Numbered from the stretch's first letter, positions 15,857 through 24,791 are shown. The stretch is 26,086 nucleotides of DNA from Scybalousia_A sp964626385 (GCA_964626385.1 CAZVEO010000027.1:1-26086), one strand, 5' to 3'. Numbers and translations are program-made. Notes: generated from the letters alone by a model not told the origin.

Positions 15857-17665
15857 ATGAAAAAGGTATTATTCATATTAATGAGTTTTGTCTCTTTTGG
15901 ACTATTTGCTCAAACTATAGTAAGCACTCAGCCTACGAAGAGAAACGTAGTTTTTGAAGAATTTACAGGGGTAACCTGTGGTTATTGTCCTTATGGACAT
16001 CAAACGTTGGCACAATGGGCTAACAATTATCCTAATACTGTGGTTATAAACGTCCACCAGGGAGGATATGCTTCTAAGTATACCACCCAATGGGGAGATG
16101 CTTTGGCTGCTCAGGCAGATATAGGCGGTTATCCTGCTTTTACTGTTAGTAGAACAGTGCTTAGTGGTTGTAAGTATGCCAACTATTATTCCAATTCTAT
16201 AAGTTACTCTGCTCGTTCAACAGAGATTCAAGGAGAAAATTCTCCGGTGAATATTGCTGCTACTGCTCAAATAGATGCAAGCACTGGAGTTATGAACGTG
16301 CATGTTGAGGCTTATTATACAGCGGATGTATCTCAAAACTTTAATATGTTGCAAGTTGTTTTGTTACAGGACAGTATAGAGGGACCTCAGTCTAATTACG
16401 ATAACGCTAATGCTTCTCAAATTTTGCCAAATGGCAATTATCTTCATATGCATATGCTTAGAGATATGATAACAGGCAAACAATGGGGAGATACTATAGG
16501 TCTAAATTCTAATGGTGTTATTCCTGCAGGTACATTTGTTGAAAAAGATTATTCTTACCCAATTCCTACTTCTATATCAGATGAGGAAGTTATTTGGAAA
16601 CATCTAAATTTAGCTGTTTTTGTATCGGATGGTACTCTATCTGGTTGTTCTTCTTTGAAAGCACCTAATATTTGGACAGGTATAAAGGTAAAACCTACGT
16701 TTGTAAATGTTACTGGTAATAACGCTATTATAACAAATGTAGATGTAGAGGAAGTATTTGGTTGTAAAGATTATATCAATCTTAGTACTACGATAAGCAA
16801 CAATGGTGTTGAGATAGAATCTTTAACTTTGGAATATGGCAATGGTATTGATGCTAATCAAACTTATACTTTTACAGCAGATAATAATGGAGCAATAGCA
16901 TCATTTGATAATAAAACATTTAATTTGGGTTCTATATCTGTAGCGGAGTATGGTTCCAATAATAAATCGGTAACTAGCTTTACGGTAAAAGTACTTTCTG
17001 TTAATGGAGAAGATAAAACACCAAGTACGGCAAATAGAACAAGTGTAACAGAAACATTTACCAAAACGGCTCCAAAATCCGGTGAGGGTAATGTGAGAGT
17101 TATCGTAAAAACAGACCAATATGGTTCTGAATTTAGATGGAAAATTTTAGACGACGAGGGAAACCTACGAGCGAGTGGTGGACCTTATGCTGATGTTGCC
17201 AAGAGAGATACAATGGACCTTTCAATTACAGAGTATGGTTGTTATACTGCTGTTGCTACGGATGACTATGGTGATGGTATGCAAAATGGTTTCTTTAGAG
17301 TATATGTAGGAGGTCAAGCCTTGGTTAATATTACAGGTGCTTATTCAGAAAAGAAAATGGATTTCAGAATAGGTGGCAGTTTGGGTATAAATGAATCTGA
17401 GGGTGTTATTACTCAAAGCATCGTTTATCCTAACCCTGCTAATGATAGGGTAACTCTCTCCATAGATATGCTTAATTCTGCAAAGGCAAAAATACAAGTT
17501 GTAGATATGTTGGGCAGAGAGGTTGTAACTTTGGATAACAATAACCTATCTTCAGGCAACAACAAGATAGAAATAAATACCTCTTCTTTGATGAGTGGAA
17601 CTTATTTTGTACGTGTTGTTACCAATGACGGTATGGTTTCTCATAGATTAAATATTACCAAATAG
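15857..17665 (+). CDS. T9SS-exported Omp28/thioredoxin-like protein
   Basis: Predicted outer-membrane or secreted protein. Seen: signal peptide at 1-18 (FILMSFVSFGLFAQ); a thioredoxin-fold start VVFEEFTGVTCGYCPYGHQ with redox pair C41/C44, followed by GGYPAF (the cis-proline region of this fold, about residue 92), the arrangement of Omp28-related proteins; a beta-rich middle (about 280-515); and a type A T9SS C-terminal sorting domain at 521-602 (IVYPNPANDRVTLSI, GTYFVRVVTNDG, ending in HRLNITK). The last feature predicts transport by the type IX system and surface anchoring. It is longer than a simple Omp28 because of the middle region. It has its own promoter and a strong terminator. Role could be thiol chemistry at the surface; unproven. 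Confidence 0.88.
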   Translation: MKKVLFILMSFVSFGLFAQTIVSTQPTKRNVVFEEFTGVTCGYCPYGHQTLAQWANNYPNTVVINVHQGGYASKYTTQWGDALAAQADIGGYPAFTVSRTVLSGCKYANYYSNSISYSARSTEIQGENSPVNIAATAQIDASTGVMNVHVEAYYTADVSQNFNMLQVVLLQDSIEGPQSNYDNANASQILPNGNYLHMHMLRDMITGKQWGDTIGLNSNGVIPAGTFVEKDYSYPIPTSISDEEVIWKHLNLAVFVSDGTLSGCSSLKAPNIWTGIKVKPTFVNVTGNNAIITNVDVEEVFGCKDYINLSTTISNNGVEIESLTLEYGNGIDANQTYTFTADNNGAIASFDNKTFNLGSISVAEYGSNNKSVTSFTVKVLSVNGEDKTPSTANRTSVTETFTKTAPKSGEGNVRVIVKTDQYGSEFRWKILDDEGNLRASGGPYADVAKRDTMDLSITEYGCYTAVATDDYGDGMQNGFFRVYVGGQALVNITGAYSEKKMDFRIGGSLGINESEGVITQSIVYPNPANDRVTLSIDMLNSAKAKIQVVDMLGREVVTLDNNNLSSGNNKIEINTSSLMSGTYFVRVVTNDGMVSHRLNITK

Positions 17666-17692
17666 TATTTATATTTTTTAGTTTTGACTTTG

Positions 17693-17729
17693 ACGGAGAA
17701 GCGTTAGAAAAACGCTTCTCCGTTTTTTT
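17693..17729 (+). terminator. Intrinsic terminator after the Omp28-like gene
   Basis: ACGGAGAAGCG (17693-17703) and CGCTTCTCCGT (17713-17723) form a perfect 11-bp GC-rich stem with a 9-nt loop, followed by seven Ts ending at 17729. It lies 27 nt past the stop. Confidence 0.93.
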
Positions 17730-17753
17730 AGATATATTTTTCTTCTTGCATTG

Positions 17754-17785
17754 TTGCAAATACATAATATTTTTTTATATCTTTG
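17754..17785 (+). promoter_or_regulatory. Probable promoter of the DUF4838 gene
   Basis: TTG (17754-17756), a 21-nt AT-rich spacer and TATCTTTG (17778-17785) match the Bacteroidota -33/-7 pattern. It lies 34 nt before the ATG at 17820 and just after a strong terminator. Confidence 0.55.
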
Positions 17786-17819
17786 CACTTTGTTTTAATA
17801 TTTTATTTAATTAGAAGAA

Positions 17820-20072
17820 ATGAAAAGAGTACTGTTTTTGTTTATATTGTTGAGCATAACTTTTGTTCTTAATGCTCAAAAAACTATAGATATAGTAAAA
17901 AATTCTAAAAGTAAATATGTTATAATAATACCTAAGAATGCAGGACAGAACGAAAAAGATGCCGCTAGTCTTTTACAAGATGCTTTGTTGAAAACATGTA
18001 AAACCAAATTGCCAATTTTTGACGAAACCTATCCACGACAAAAGCAAGAAATTTTGATAGGAGATGCTCGTGGGGTTGCCAAAGATTTTACCAAGAACAA
18101 TTTTGCTATGTCTTCCTATTTGGTTAAGGATAAAAAACTATTGTTTAACGGCTCAGATGTTTATTACTCAGTGGTGGATTTTTTGGAGAGAGAATTGGGT
18201 GTAAGAAAATTTTCTGTTGATTGTGAGGTATATCCAGAAAGGCAAAACTTATCTCTAAGAACCAATCTTTCTTATTCTTTCCGCTCTCCTAATGTATTTA
18301 GAGAGGTGAATTCCAATTTTACAAAACGCAACAAAGACTTCCAAAAATGGATAAAAACTGACCTATATATTGAGACCTTTGCTAAGGGCTTTTTTGTGCA
18401 TACTGCTGAGCATTTGTGTTCGGATAAGAAATATTTTGCATCTCACCCTGAATATTTTGCTTTTGTCAATGGTCAAAGGGTAAGAGATCAGGTTTGTTGG
18501 TCAAATCCAGAGGTGTTTGAGATAATGAAAGAGAATCTTAGACAGGCTATGCTTTTGCAACCAGATAGAAATTGGTGGAGTGTATCTCAAAATGACAACC
18601 CAACCTATTGTCAGTGCGATAAATGTATGGAGCTTATAAATAAAGAAGAATCTCCAGCTGCTCCTATTATAGTTTTTGTCAACAAAATGGCAAAGGCTTT
18701 TCCTAACAAACTTATTTCTACGCTTGCCTACATATACTCAAGAAAATGCCCTAAAACCCTAAAACCAGAAAAGAATGTTCAAATTATGCTTTGTACCATA
18801 GAGGCAAATAGGAATATTACTATAGAAGAAGAAAAAACAAGAAATCCCAAAGATGCGTTTGCCAACGATTTGGAGGATTGGGCAAAGGTGAGTCAAAATA
18901 TTTTTCTTTGGGATTATGGGTGTGATTTTGCTTATTATATGTGTCCGTTTCCTAATATACATGTACTACAACCAAATATACAATACTTTGTTAAGAATGG
19001 TGCGAATATGCAATTTCAACAAGCCAACTGCAATAAAGGACATGAGTTTGCTGAATTGAAAAACTATTTGATTGCCAAAATACTTTGGGACCCAGAGGTA
19101 AATCAAGACTCAATAATTAATGATTTTATGCATCATTATTATGGCAAGGCGGCAAAAAAAGTTAGGCAGTATATGGATACTTTGGAAAATGTGGCGATAA
19201 GTTATAAGGATAGTGTGAGGTTGGACATCTATGGACCTCCTTCTGATTATAAAGAAAATATATTAAGCGAGGAAAATGTTAGATTCTTTGATAGTATTCT
19301 TTACGAAGCAGAAGAGTTGGTAAAAGATGATAAACAAAGATTTTTGAGAGTACAAGTTGCTCATTTGCCTATTCACTATGCTATATTGGAAATAGGTAAA
19401 ACTGAGGTTTATGGTAAGCGAGGTTTTTATCAGAAACAAAAAAACAAATGGGTTAGAAACGAAGATATGTTTGCTCGTATAGAATTGTTTAATGATATAT
19501 GTAAGAGGGCAGAAGTAGAATCTTTGGACGAAAGAGGTCTAAAACCGCAAACCTATTATAAAGGTATGTTGCGTACGGTGGAGGATAATATTTCTAACGG
19601 AATGGATATTGCTTTTCAAAAGAAAGTAACCTGTGAGCCTATGCCTGCCACCACCTATTGCAAGGGCGACCCTTCAGTTTTGACCGATGGAAGCAAAGGT
19701 GCAGCGGATTATAAAGTAAATTGGTTAGGTTGGTGGGGAAAAGATGCAAGTGTTACCTTGGATATGGAAAAAGTATATAACAATCGTACTGCTATTGTTT
19801 CTACTTTGGCTTTGCCTCACGCTTGGATACTTCATCCTTTGAAAATAACTTGTTTGGTTTCTGTAGATGGCAAAACTTTTACCAAAATAGCTGAAAAAGA
19901 TATTGATGGCAACAACAAAAACAATCCTGCAATACAAGAATATAGTTTTGAGGTAAAGGAAAACTTTCGCTATTTGAAATTTGATATAGAAGGTACTAAA
20001 ACTCTTCCTTCGTGGCATAGTTCTTACACAAAAAAGGCTTGGTTCTTTTTGGACGAAATTATAGTTAAATAG
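17820..20072 (+). CDS. Secreted DUF4838 protein with C-terminal carbohydrate-binding-like domain
   Basis: Predicted exported glycan-related protein. Seen: signal peptide at 1-19 (VLFLFILLSITFVLNAQ); an N-terminal domain (about 20-140, with NEKDAASLLQDALLKT and ILIGDARG) like the accessory domain in front of GH67/GH20-type glycosidases; the DUF4838 barrel-like part (about 150-420) with the cysteine cluster YCQCDKC (C264, C266, C269), WSNPEVFEIM and NIFLWDYGCDFAYY; and a C-terminal F5/8-type (discoidin-like) region (about 625-750) with VTLDMEKVY, VSVDGKTFTKIAE and FRYLKFDIEG. At 750 residues the length is normal. From family knowledge, DUF4838 proteins are suspected glycoside hydrolases, but the activity is not established. 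It is probably monocistronic or leads the two membrane genes downstream. Confidence 0.85.
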   Translation: MKRVLFLFILLSITFVLNAQKTIDIVKNSKSKYVIIIPKNAGQNEKDAASLLQDALLKTCKTKLPIFDETYPRQKQEILIGDARGVAKDFTKNNFAMSSYLVKDKKLLFNGSDVYYSVVDFLERELGVRKFSVDCEVYPERQNLSLRTNLSYSFRSPNVFREVNSNFTKRNKDFQKWIKTDLYIETFAKGFFVHTAEHLCSDKKYFASHPEYFAFVNGQRVRDQVCWSNPEVFEIMKENLRQAMLLQPDRNWWSVSQNDNPTYCQCDKCMELINKEESPAAPIIVFVNKMAKAFPNKLISTLAYIYSRKCPKTLKPEKNVQIMLCTIEANRNITIEEEKTRNPKDAFANDLEDWAKVSQNIFLWDYGCDFAYYMCPFPNIHVLQPNIQYFVKNGANMQFQQANCNKGHEFAELKNYLIAKILWDPEVNQDSIINDFMHHYYGKAAKKVRQYMDTLENVAISYKDSVRLDIYGPPSDYKENILSEENVRFFDSILYEAEELVKDDKQRFLRVQVAHLPIHYAILEIGKTEVYGKRGFYQKQKNKWVRNEDMFARIELFNDICKRAEVESLDERGLKPQTYYKGMLRTVEDNISNGMDIAFQKKVTCEPMPATTYCKGDPSVLTDGSKGAADYKVNWLGWWGKDASVTLDMEKVYNNRTAIVSTLALPHAWILHPLKITCLVSVDGKTFTKIAEKDIDGNNKNNPAIQEYSFEVKENFRYLKFDIEGTKTLPSWHSSYTKKAWFFLDEIIVK

Positions 20073-20100
20073 TTTGACCTTATATTTCAAAGAATAGATA

Positions 20101-20622
20101 ATGACAGAGGAGAAGAAAACATATTTGCAGTATGCATTTAGATATGGGACAATAATAGGATTTGTCAGTTTTTTGTATTACTTTATAGGTTATTATACGG
20201 GTTTTGACAAAAAAACATTAATTTTTGACAATCTTTACTTTATTGTTTTTATAACCTTGCTCATAATAATGATGTCTAAGTATAGATTTGTACAGACCAC
20301 CAAGATAAAATTTTCTCGTTATTTGAGTGTTGGTTTTATAGCCTCTGTTGTTATAGCGTTTTTTATTTCTGCATACTCTTTAATTAGGGTTATGGTCTTA
20401 GACCCTTATATGATATATCAAGTAATTTCGCTTAGTGAGAGTATTTTGCCTAATTACAAATTTCCAGAATTAACGTCTTCAATGCTCAATACATTAAAAG
20501 TTTCATACGTTTTTGCCAACTTTTTGGTAAGTATATTTAATAATATGGTGTATGTATTGATAATTTCGGCTTTTATGGTTTGGAATAATAAAATTTATGA
20601 TAAAAAACAAAGAAATAATTAA
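20101..20622 (+). CDS. DUF4199-like integral membrane protein (first of tandem pair)
   Basis: 173 residues with four likely membrane helices, at about 15-33 (IIGFVSFLYYFIGYYT), 45-60 (NLYFIVFITLLIIMM), 75-97 (VGFIASVVIAFFISAYSLI) and 140-162 (FANFLVSIFNNMVYVLIISA). The start QYAFRYGTIIGFVSFL and the long loop between helices 3 and 4 are typical of DUF4199 proteins, whose function is unknown. The next gene follows after 5 nt and has the same layout, so the two are a probable tandem duplication that diverged. In other Bacteroidota DUF4199 genes often sit near a glycosyltransferase (from memory); none is here. Confidence 0.72.
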   Translation: MTEEKKTYLQYAFRYGTIIGFVSFLYYFIGYYTGFDKKTLIFDNLYFIVFITLLIIMMSKYRFVQTTKIKFSRYLSVGFIASVVIAFFISAYSLIRVMVLDPYMIYQVISLSESILPNYKFPELTSSMLNTLKVSYVFANFLVSIFNNMVYVLIISAFMVWNNKIYDKKQRNN

Positions 20623-20627
20623 TTACT

Positions 20628-21167
20628 ATGAGTGCAATAATTAGAAGATATCGTTCTAATATACACGGCAACTATCGTTGGGCGGCTCTTAAATATGGTA
20701 TTGTTATGGGTGGGGCTTTGAGTATTTTTTTAGTTTTTAGATACTTATTAGGACATCCTTCCAATGCTCCAATATCGAGTGATGAGAATTGGGTGGTTTT
20801 TGTAGCATTGTTGGTTATGAGTTTGGTGTTGGTATTTCATTATAGACGACACTTGACAGAGAAGAAAATAACTTTTAAAGAGGGCTTTCTTGTAACCTTT
20901 GATTCTTGCGTTATTGCGTGTATTGTCTATGCTGTGTTTATGTATATATATGCTTTGTATATAGACAATGGTATGGATTCTTTTCAAGATAGAACTTTGG
21001 ACGTAATGACACGAGCACTTGCTGATGGAGAAAATCCCAATCAAGTACAACTGCCCGATATGGTTTATTTGGTATTTTGGGGAATGATGGTCAATATAAT
21101 AATGAGTGTTTTGATAGCATTTATTACAGGCATTGTTTGTCGTAACGAAAAAGGAGAAGTAGTTTAA
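20628..21167 (+). CDS. DUF4199-like integral membrane protein (second of tandem pair)
   Basis: 179 residues. Seen: a basic N-terminus (RRYRSNIHGNYRWA), then AALKYGIVMGGALSIFLVF (helix 1, about 19-40), WVVFVALLVMSLVLVFHY (helix 2, about 54-72), FKEGFLVTFDSCVIACIVYAVF with helix 3 at about 86-110, an extended loop, and a last helix at about 145-172 (YLVFWGMMVNIIMSVLIAFITG). The YRRHLTEKKITFKEGFLVTF segment is the characteristic DUF4199 helix 2-3 connection. Function unknown. It ends only 6 nt from the stop of the oppositely oriented permease gene, with no terminator hairpin visible between them. Confidence 0.8.
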   Translation: MSAIIRRYRSNIHGNYRWAALKYGIVMGGALSIFLVFRYLLGHPSNAPISSDENWVVFVALLVMSLVLVFHYRRHLTEKKITFKEGFLVTFDSCVIACIVYAVFMYIYALYIDNGMDSFQDRTLDVMTRALADGENPNQVQLPDMVYLVFWGMMVNIIMSVLIAFITGIVCRNEKGEVV

Positions 21168-21173
21168 TTTTTG

Positions 21174-22397
21174 TTATAATTTGGTATATACTACAATTAT
21201 GCCAAAGGCTACTAATATGGTTAGCGAAGAAATTATTAGTGCTGGAGGGTAAAATTGTTTGTTGTTTATATTTACTCCTAATTTTTGTGCTTGTTCCAAA
21301 ACAATAAGATTTGCCATTGCTCCAAATATTGTAAAGTTGCCTGCCAAAGTAGAACTTGTTGCCAAAGCGAGCCAAAGTATATTGCTATTAGCCACCCTTA
21401 AGAGTGGAAGTATCAGAATAGTATAAGGCACATTGCTCAAAATTTGGGATAACACTATGGAAACAACAAATATTACGAATATTGAAAAAGTGTTTTCCGA
21501 TAAATTTAAATCAAAAATAGGGGACAATAAATAAGATTCCTTTATACTTGCAACTAATATAAATAACGAAGCAAAAAACAATAACAAAGACCAATCCACT
21601 CCCTTGAATATTTGTTCTGCTTTATGTTTAGAAAAAATAAGAGTTAAGCCTCCTCCAACGAGTGCTATCATGGGAATAGACAGATTAAATAATTTACCAA
21701 AGAAAAATCCTGCAATAACTAAACAAAAGATAATTAAAGATATTTTTATATTTTTAACCTCTGTCGTAGAGTTATCAGACATAATTATTATCTGTTTCTT
21801 TCCGAAAATATCTTTATAGAATATTTTTATAACCATTGTTATTATCAACATAGATATTATTGCTATGGGTAGGAGATAGAGCATAAATTGAGAATAAGAA
21901 ATTCCGGAGGCTATACCTATTATCATATTTTGAGGATTGCCTGTAATGGTCATAAGTGAGCCGGCATTAGCAGAAAACATTTCTCCAAGCAAAAACGGAA
22001 TAGGAGAAAGGTTGATTTTTCTGCAAATTTCTATTATCACGGGAGTAAAAAGCAAGACCACAGCATCATTGACAAAAAAAGCAGAGGCAAAACCAGTAAT
22101 AAAAATTATGATAAACAGCAATATGGTAGGTGTTTTTGCTAAAGAAATAGTTTTTTGGGAAAGTAGAGAGAAAAAGCCATCCAATTTGAGATTAGATATA
22201 ATAAGCATTATACCTAAAAGCAAAGTTAAAGTATTGAAATCTATGCTTTTAATAGCATTTTGTGGAGATAAACAGCCACATAACACCATAGCCACAGCAC
22301 CTATAAAGGCTATACTCTTTCTATCCAAATTTACAAAGGGCAGTTTGTCAAATATAATACCTATATAGACAACTATAAATATAATTAAAGCAATCAT
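21174..22397 (-). CDS. ArsB/SLC13-type anion permease
   Basis: 407-residue polytopic membrane protein with about 11-12 hydrophobic helices. Seen: the ion-transporter superfamily halves, each with a re-entrant motif: FFVNDAVVLLFTPVIIEICRK (about 108-128) followed by SLMTITGNPQNMIIG (about 148-162), and in the second half SNVPYTILILPLLR with STLAGNFTIFGAMANLIVLE. The GNPQN and AGNFT...GAMAN pair is the usual substrate- and cation-binding signature of the ArsB/NhaD/CitMHS group. The substrate is unknown: arsenite, a dicarboxylate, sulfate or sodium are all possible from the family, and no ars genes lie nearby. It is the last gene of a minus-strand run, 46 nt after panC. Confidence 0.85.
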   Translation of the reverse strand: MIALIIFIVVYIGIIFDKLPFVNLDRKSIAFIGAVAMVLCGCLSPQNAIKSIDFNTLTLLLGIMLIISNLKLDGFFSLLSQKTISLAKTPTILLFIIIFITGFASAFFVNDAVVLLFTPVIIEICRKINLSPIPFLLGEMFSANAGSLMTITGNPQNMIIGIASGISYSQFMLYLLPIAIISMLIITMVIKIFYKDIFGKKQIIIMSDNSTTEVKNIKISLIIFCLVIAGFFFGKLFNLSIPMIALVGGGLTLIFSKHKAEQIFKGVDWSLLLFFASLFILVASIKESYLLSPIFDLNLSENTFSIFVIFVVSIVLSQILSNVPYTILILPLLRVANSNILWLALATSSTLAGNFTIFGAMANLIVLEQAQKLGVNINNKQFYPPALIISSLTILVAFGIIVVYTKL

Positions 22398-22443
22398 ATT
22401 TAGCCTTTGAAAGTCAAAATATTTGTTGTATCTAAAATTTTAA

Positions 22444-23283
22444 TTAGTAATATCTCTGTATATCAATTAGCCTTACTCCATCAAGCCACACTGCCACACA
22501 ACCAATTACTCCGTGTTCTGAGTTTTTGGTATGTATTGGTTGCAAAGTTGTATCATCTACAATAAGAAAGTATTCCAAATCAAAATCTTTAACTTTCTTA
22601 AACTCATCCTCAACAAAACTTTTTATTTGGCTAAGACTTAAAGAATTTCTCTGTAAAAAAGATTTTTCTAAAATTTGATGTATTCTGGGAGCAATTTTTC
22701 TTGCCTCAGGGCTTAATCTTTGATTTCTTGAAGAGGTTGCTAAGCCATCCTCATCTCTATAAATAGGACAGGCAATGATTTCTATATTTATATTTTCCTG
22801 CCTTATCATATCTTTTATAATTGCTATTTGCTGATAATCTTTTTCACCAAAATAGCCTCTATCTGCTTTTGTCCAAAGGAAAAGACGAGAAACAATATTG
22901 GCAACACCGCTAAAATGTCCTGGACGTTGTTTGCCCTCCATTACTTCTTCCAACTTACCAAAATAAAATTCCTTTGGCGCTTGTTTATAGACCTCTTTGG
23001 TCGTTGGTACAAAGACAATATCGCAACCGCATTTTTCCAAAATGCTCAAATCTTTTTGTTCATTGCGAGGATATTTCTCAAAATCTTCTTCGTTATTAAA
23101 CTGTATAGGGTTAACAAAAACGCTACATACAAAAACATCGTTTTCTTCCCTTGCCCTTTTGAACAAAGATTTGTGTCCTTCATGTAAGGCACCCATAGTA
23201 GGTACTAAGCCAATGCTTTTGCCTTGTTGCTTTACCTCTTCTATAGCGGAAGTTAATTCCTCAATAGTTCTACAAATTTTCAT
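22444..23283 (-). CDS. panC: Pantoate--beta-alanine ligase
   Basis: Joins pantoate and beta-alanine using ATP to make pantothenate, the coenzyme A precursor. Seen: GLVPTMGALHEGHKSL (25-40) with the HxGH adenylation motif (H34, H37); VFVNPIQFNNEEDFEKYPR near 56-74; GHFSGVANIVSRLF (about 142-155) with pantoate-binding residues; FGEKDYQQ; and ATSSRNQRLS (about 186-195). The length of 279 residues is normal. panD and panB are not adjacent, unlike the panC-panD pairing common in this phylum (from memory). It lies 49 nt after the holin-like gene and 46 nt before the permease gene, in a four-gene minus-strand run. Confidence 0.96.
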   Translation of the reverse strand: MKICRTIEELTSAIEEVKQQGKSIGLVPTMGALHEGHKSLFKRAREENDVFVCSVFVNPIQFNNEEDFEKYPRNEQKDLSILEKCGCDIVFVPTTKEVYKQAPKEFYFGKLEEVMEGKQRPGHFSGVANIVSRLFLWTKADRGYFGEKDYQQIAIIKDMIRQENINIEIIACPIYRDEDGLATSSRNQRLSPEARKIAPRIHQILEKSFLQRNSLSLSQIKSFVEDEFKKVKDFDLEYFLIVDDTTLQPIHTKNSEHGVIGCVAVWLDGVRLIDIQRYY

Positions 23284-23332
23284 TGTAATAAAAAATAATA
23301 GAATTTATTTGTTGTGTTATTTTTTTGTATTC

Positions 23333-23857
23333 TTACTCTTTATCGGTTACGTCTTCGTACTCCGTAAAAGTAGCCTCATCTCTTTCTGGATTATTATCTC
23401 TATAAGGGTCGTGTTTGGAACTAAGTTTATCTGAAATACGCTTAATTCTGCGAGGTATATCCAAAATAAAACTCAAAACAGAAACTATTATAGAAAACAA
23501 AAGGGCATTTCCAAAGCCGTTTATATCAAACTTATCTCCCATAAGCCAAGCTGCTATCATAACTATTATTGCATTGATAACCAACATAAATAACCCCAAT
23601 GTGGAAATAATCAAATGTATGGAAAACAGGGAAATAATAGGCTTTATAAAACCGTTAAGTATGCTTATAACTATGGCAAGCAATAAGGCATATATAGGTC
23701 CTGCTATGTATGGTCTGTCCATAGAAGGCTCATCGGCTCCCCATAGCCAACAAACTATGCATATAGCAATAGTCATTACAAGAATTTTTAACCAAAAATC
23801 CTTACTCCATGGCTCAAATTTGTTGTTACCTCCCAAATCTATGCTAAACATACTCAT
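23333..23857 (-). CDS. Phage-holin-family-4-like membrane protein
   Basis: 174 residues with four likely membrane helices at about 27-44 (ILVMTIAICIVCWLWG), 53-70 (YALLLAIVISILNGFI), 80-105 (LIISTLGLFMLVINAIIVMIAA) and 117-138 (FGNALLFSIIVSVLSFILDI). The NGFIKPIISLFSI segment after helix 2 and LGLFMLVINAI in helix 3 are typical of the PF04020-type 'phage holin 4' family, which is a common chromosomal membrane protein and not evidence of a prophage. The C-terminal 35 residues are charged and acidic (DNNPERDEATFTEYED) and probably cytoplasmic. It lies 42 nt after the TrmH gene and 49 nt before panC. Function unknown. Confidence 0.82.
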   Translation of the reverse strand: MSMFSIDLGGNNKFEPWSKDFWLKILVMTIAICIVCWLWGADEPSMDRPYIAGPIYALLLAIVISILNGFIKPIISLFSIHLIISTLGLFMLVINAIIVMIAAWLMGDKFDINGFGNALLFSIIVSVLSFILDIPRRIKRISDKLSSKHDPYRDNNPERDEATFTEYEDVTDKE

Positions 23858-23899
23858 ATATCAGTTACTCCTTTTTGTTTCTTTTTTAGATTTGCAAAA

Positions 23900-24667
23900 T
23901 TATATATTTTTTTTCACTTCTCTTCTAAATTCAGATAAGATTATTGCGGTTGCCATAGAAACATTCAAAGACTCTACCTCATTTTTGTTGCCAAAGGAGG
24001 GTATAGTTATTTTATGATTGACTTTATGTAAAATTTCCTCAGATACACCGCAAGATTCATTGCCAATAACAATAATTCCTTGCGGATTAAGTTCTTTTTC
24101 ATAAATACTTTTTCCTCCCTTAACAACTGTGGCATAGATATCAACTTTTTGGGGCAAACTATTTAAAAACTCTTCTATATTGCAATAGTATATATTAGCG
24201 TAAAATACAGCGCCCATACTTGCTTGTATTACCTTGGGGTTGTAGTGGTCTACGGTTTGATTTGAACATATAATATTTTTCACTCCAAACCACAAAGCCA
24301 ACCTTATTATAGTGCCAAGGTTACCGGGATTTTTTATTCTATCAAGTACAAGTGTCAATTCTTTTGAAACGTCTTTTGGTATTGGACATACTCGTTGTTT
24401 TAATACTGCAAGAACTTTACCGGGTGTGGTCAAATTGCTTACTCTTTCCAACTCACTTTGATTAACTTCATAGCATTGTATTCCTTTAGTCAAATCTTTG
24501 TTTTCAGTTAGCCATTGTTCTATTGCACAAATACACAATATTTCAAAAGAAGACCTTATTGCTTCCTTTGTCATTTTTTCTCCCTCTACCACAAATACTT
24601 TATCCTTATCTCTATATTTTTTTTGTTTATAAGAGCTTATTTGTTTCAACAATGCTTTACTTATCAT
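23900..24667 (-). CDS. TrmH/SpoU-family RNA 2'-O-methyltransferase
   Basis: Predicted SAM-dependent enzyme that methylates a ribose 2'-OH of rRNA or tRNA. Seen: an N-terminal substrate-binding domain (about 1-95, with KVFVVEGEKMTKEAI) and the SpoU knot: motif 1 LDRIKNPGNLGTIIRLALWF (N113, N116, R122), motif 2 GIIVIGNESCGVSEE (197-211), motif 3 IPSFGNKNEVESLNVSMATA (222-241). All three are complete, so the deep trefoil knot and SAM site should form. The length of 255 residues is usual. Which nucleotide it modifies cannot be told; RlmB/TrmH-like 23S rRNA targets are most likely. It is the first gene of the minus-strand run and has a good -7 box upstream. Confidence 0.93.
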   Translation of the reverse strand: MISKALLKQISSYKQKKYRDKDKVFVVEGEKMTKEAIRSSFEILCICAIEQWLTENKDLTKGIQCYEVNQSELERVSNLTTPGKVLAVLKQRVCPIPKDVSKELTLVLDRIKNPGNLGTIIRLALWFGVKNIICSNQTVDHYNPKVIQASMGAVFYANIYYCNIEEFLNSLPQKVDIYATVVKGGKSIYEKELNPQGIIVIGNESCGVSEEILHKVNHKITIPSFGNKNEVESLNVSMATAIILSEFRREVKKNI

Positions 24668-24700
24668 ATTATATTATATATTTATTAAAAATAATATCTG

Positions 24701-24708
24701 CAAAATTA
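24701..24708 (-). promoter_or_regulatory. -7 box upstream of the TrmH-type gene
   Basis: TAATTTTG on the minus strand matches TAnnTTTG, 33 nt before the ATG at 24667. A matching -33 element is not evident. It would drive the four-gene minus-strand run down to the permease. Confidence 0.42.
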
Positions 24709-24783
24709 AGAATATTATTTAACCTCATTGTAAGAAGAGTTTTAAAAAAATCAAAAAAATATAGAGAAATAAAAAAAAAGTTA

Positions 24784-24791
24784 TATTTTTG
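24784..24791 (+). promoter_or_regulatory. -7 box upstream of the DUF362 lipoprotein gene
   Basis: TATTTTTG matches TAnnTTTG in an A-rich stretch, 48 nt before the ATG at 24840. No clear -33 TTTG at the expected spacing. It lies back to back with the minus-strand -7 box at 24701-24708. Confidence 0.4.

Noticed and set aside
21604..22368. Plus-strand open frames opposite the permease gene
   Set aside because: They are antisense to a clearly conserved membrane transporter and encode no recognisable or plausible protein.
23333..23857. Holin-family membrane protein taken as a sign of a prophage
   Set aside because: This family is a common chromosomal membrane protein; the gene sits in a run with trmH-type and panC genes, and no phage gene is nearby.
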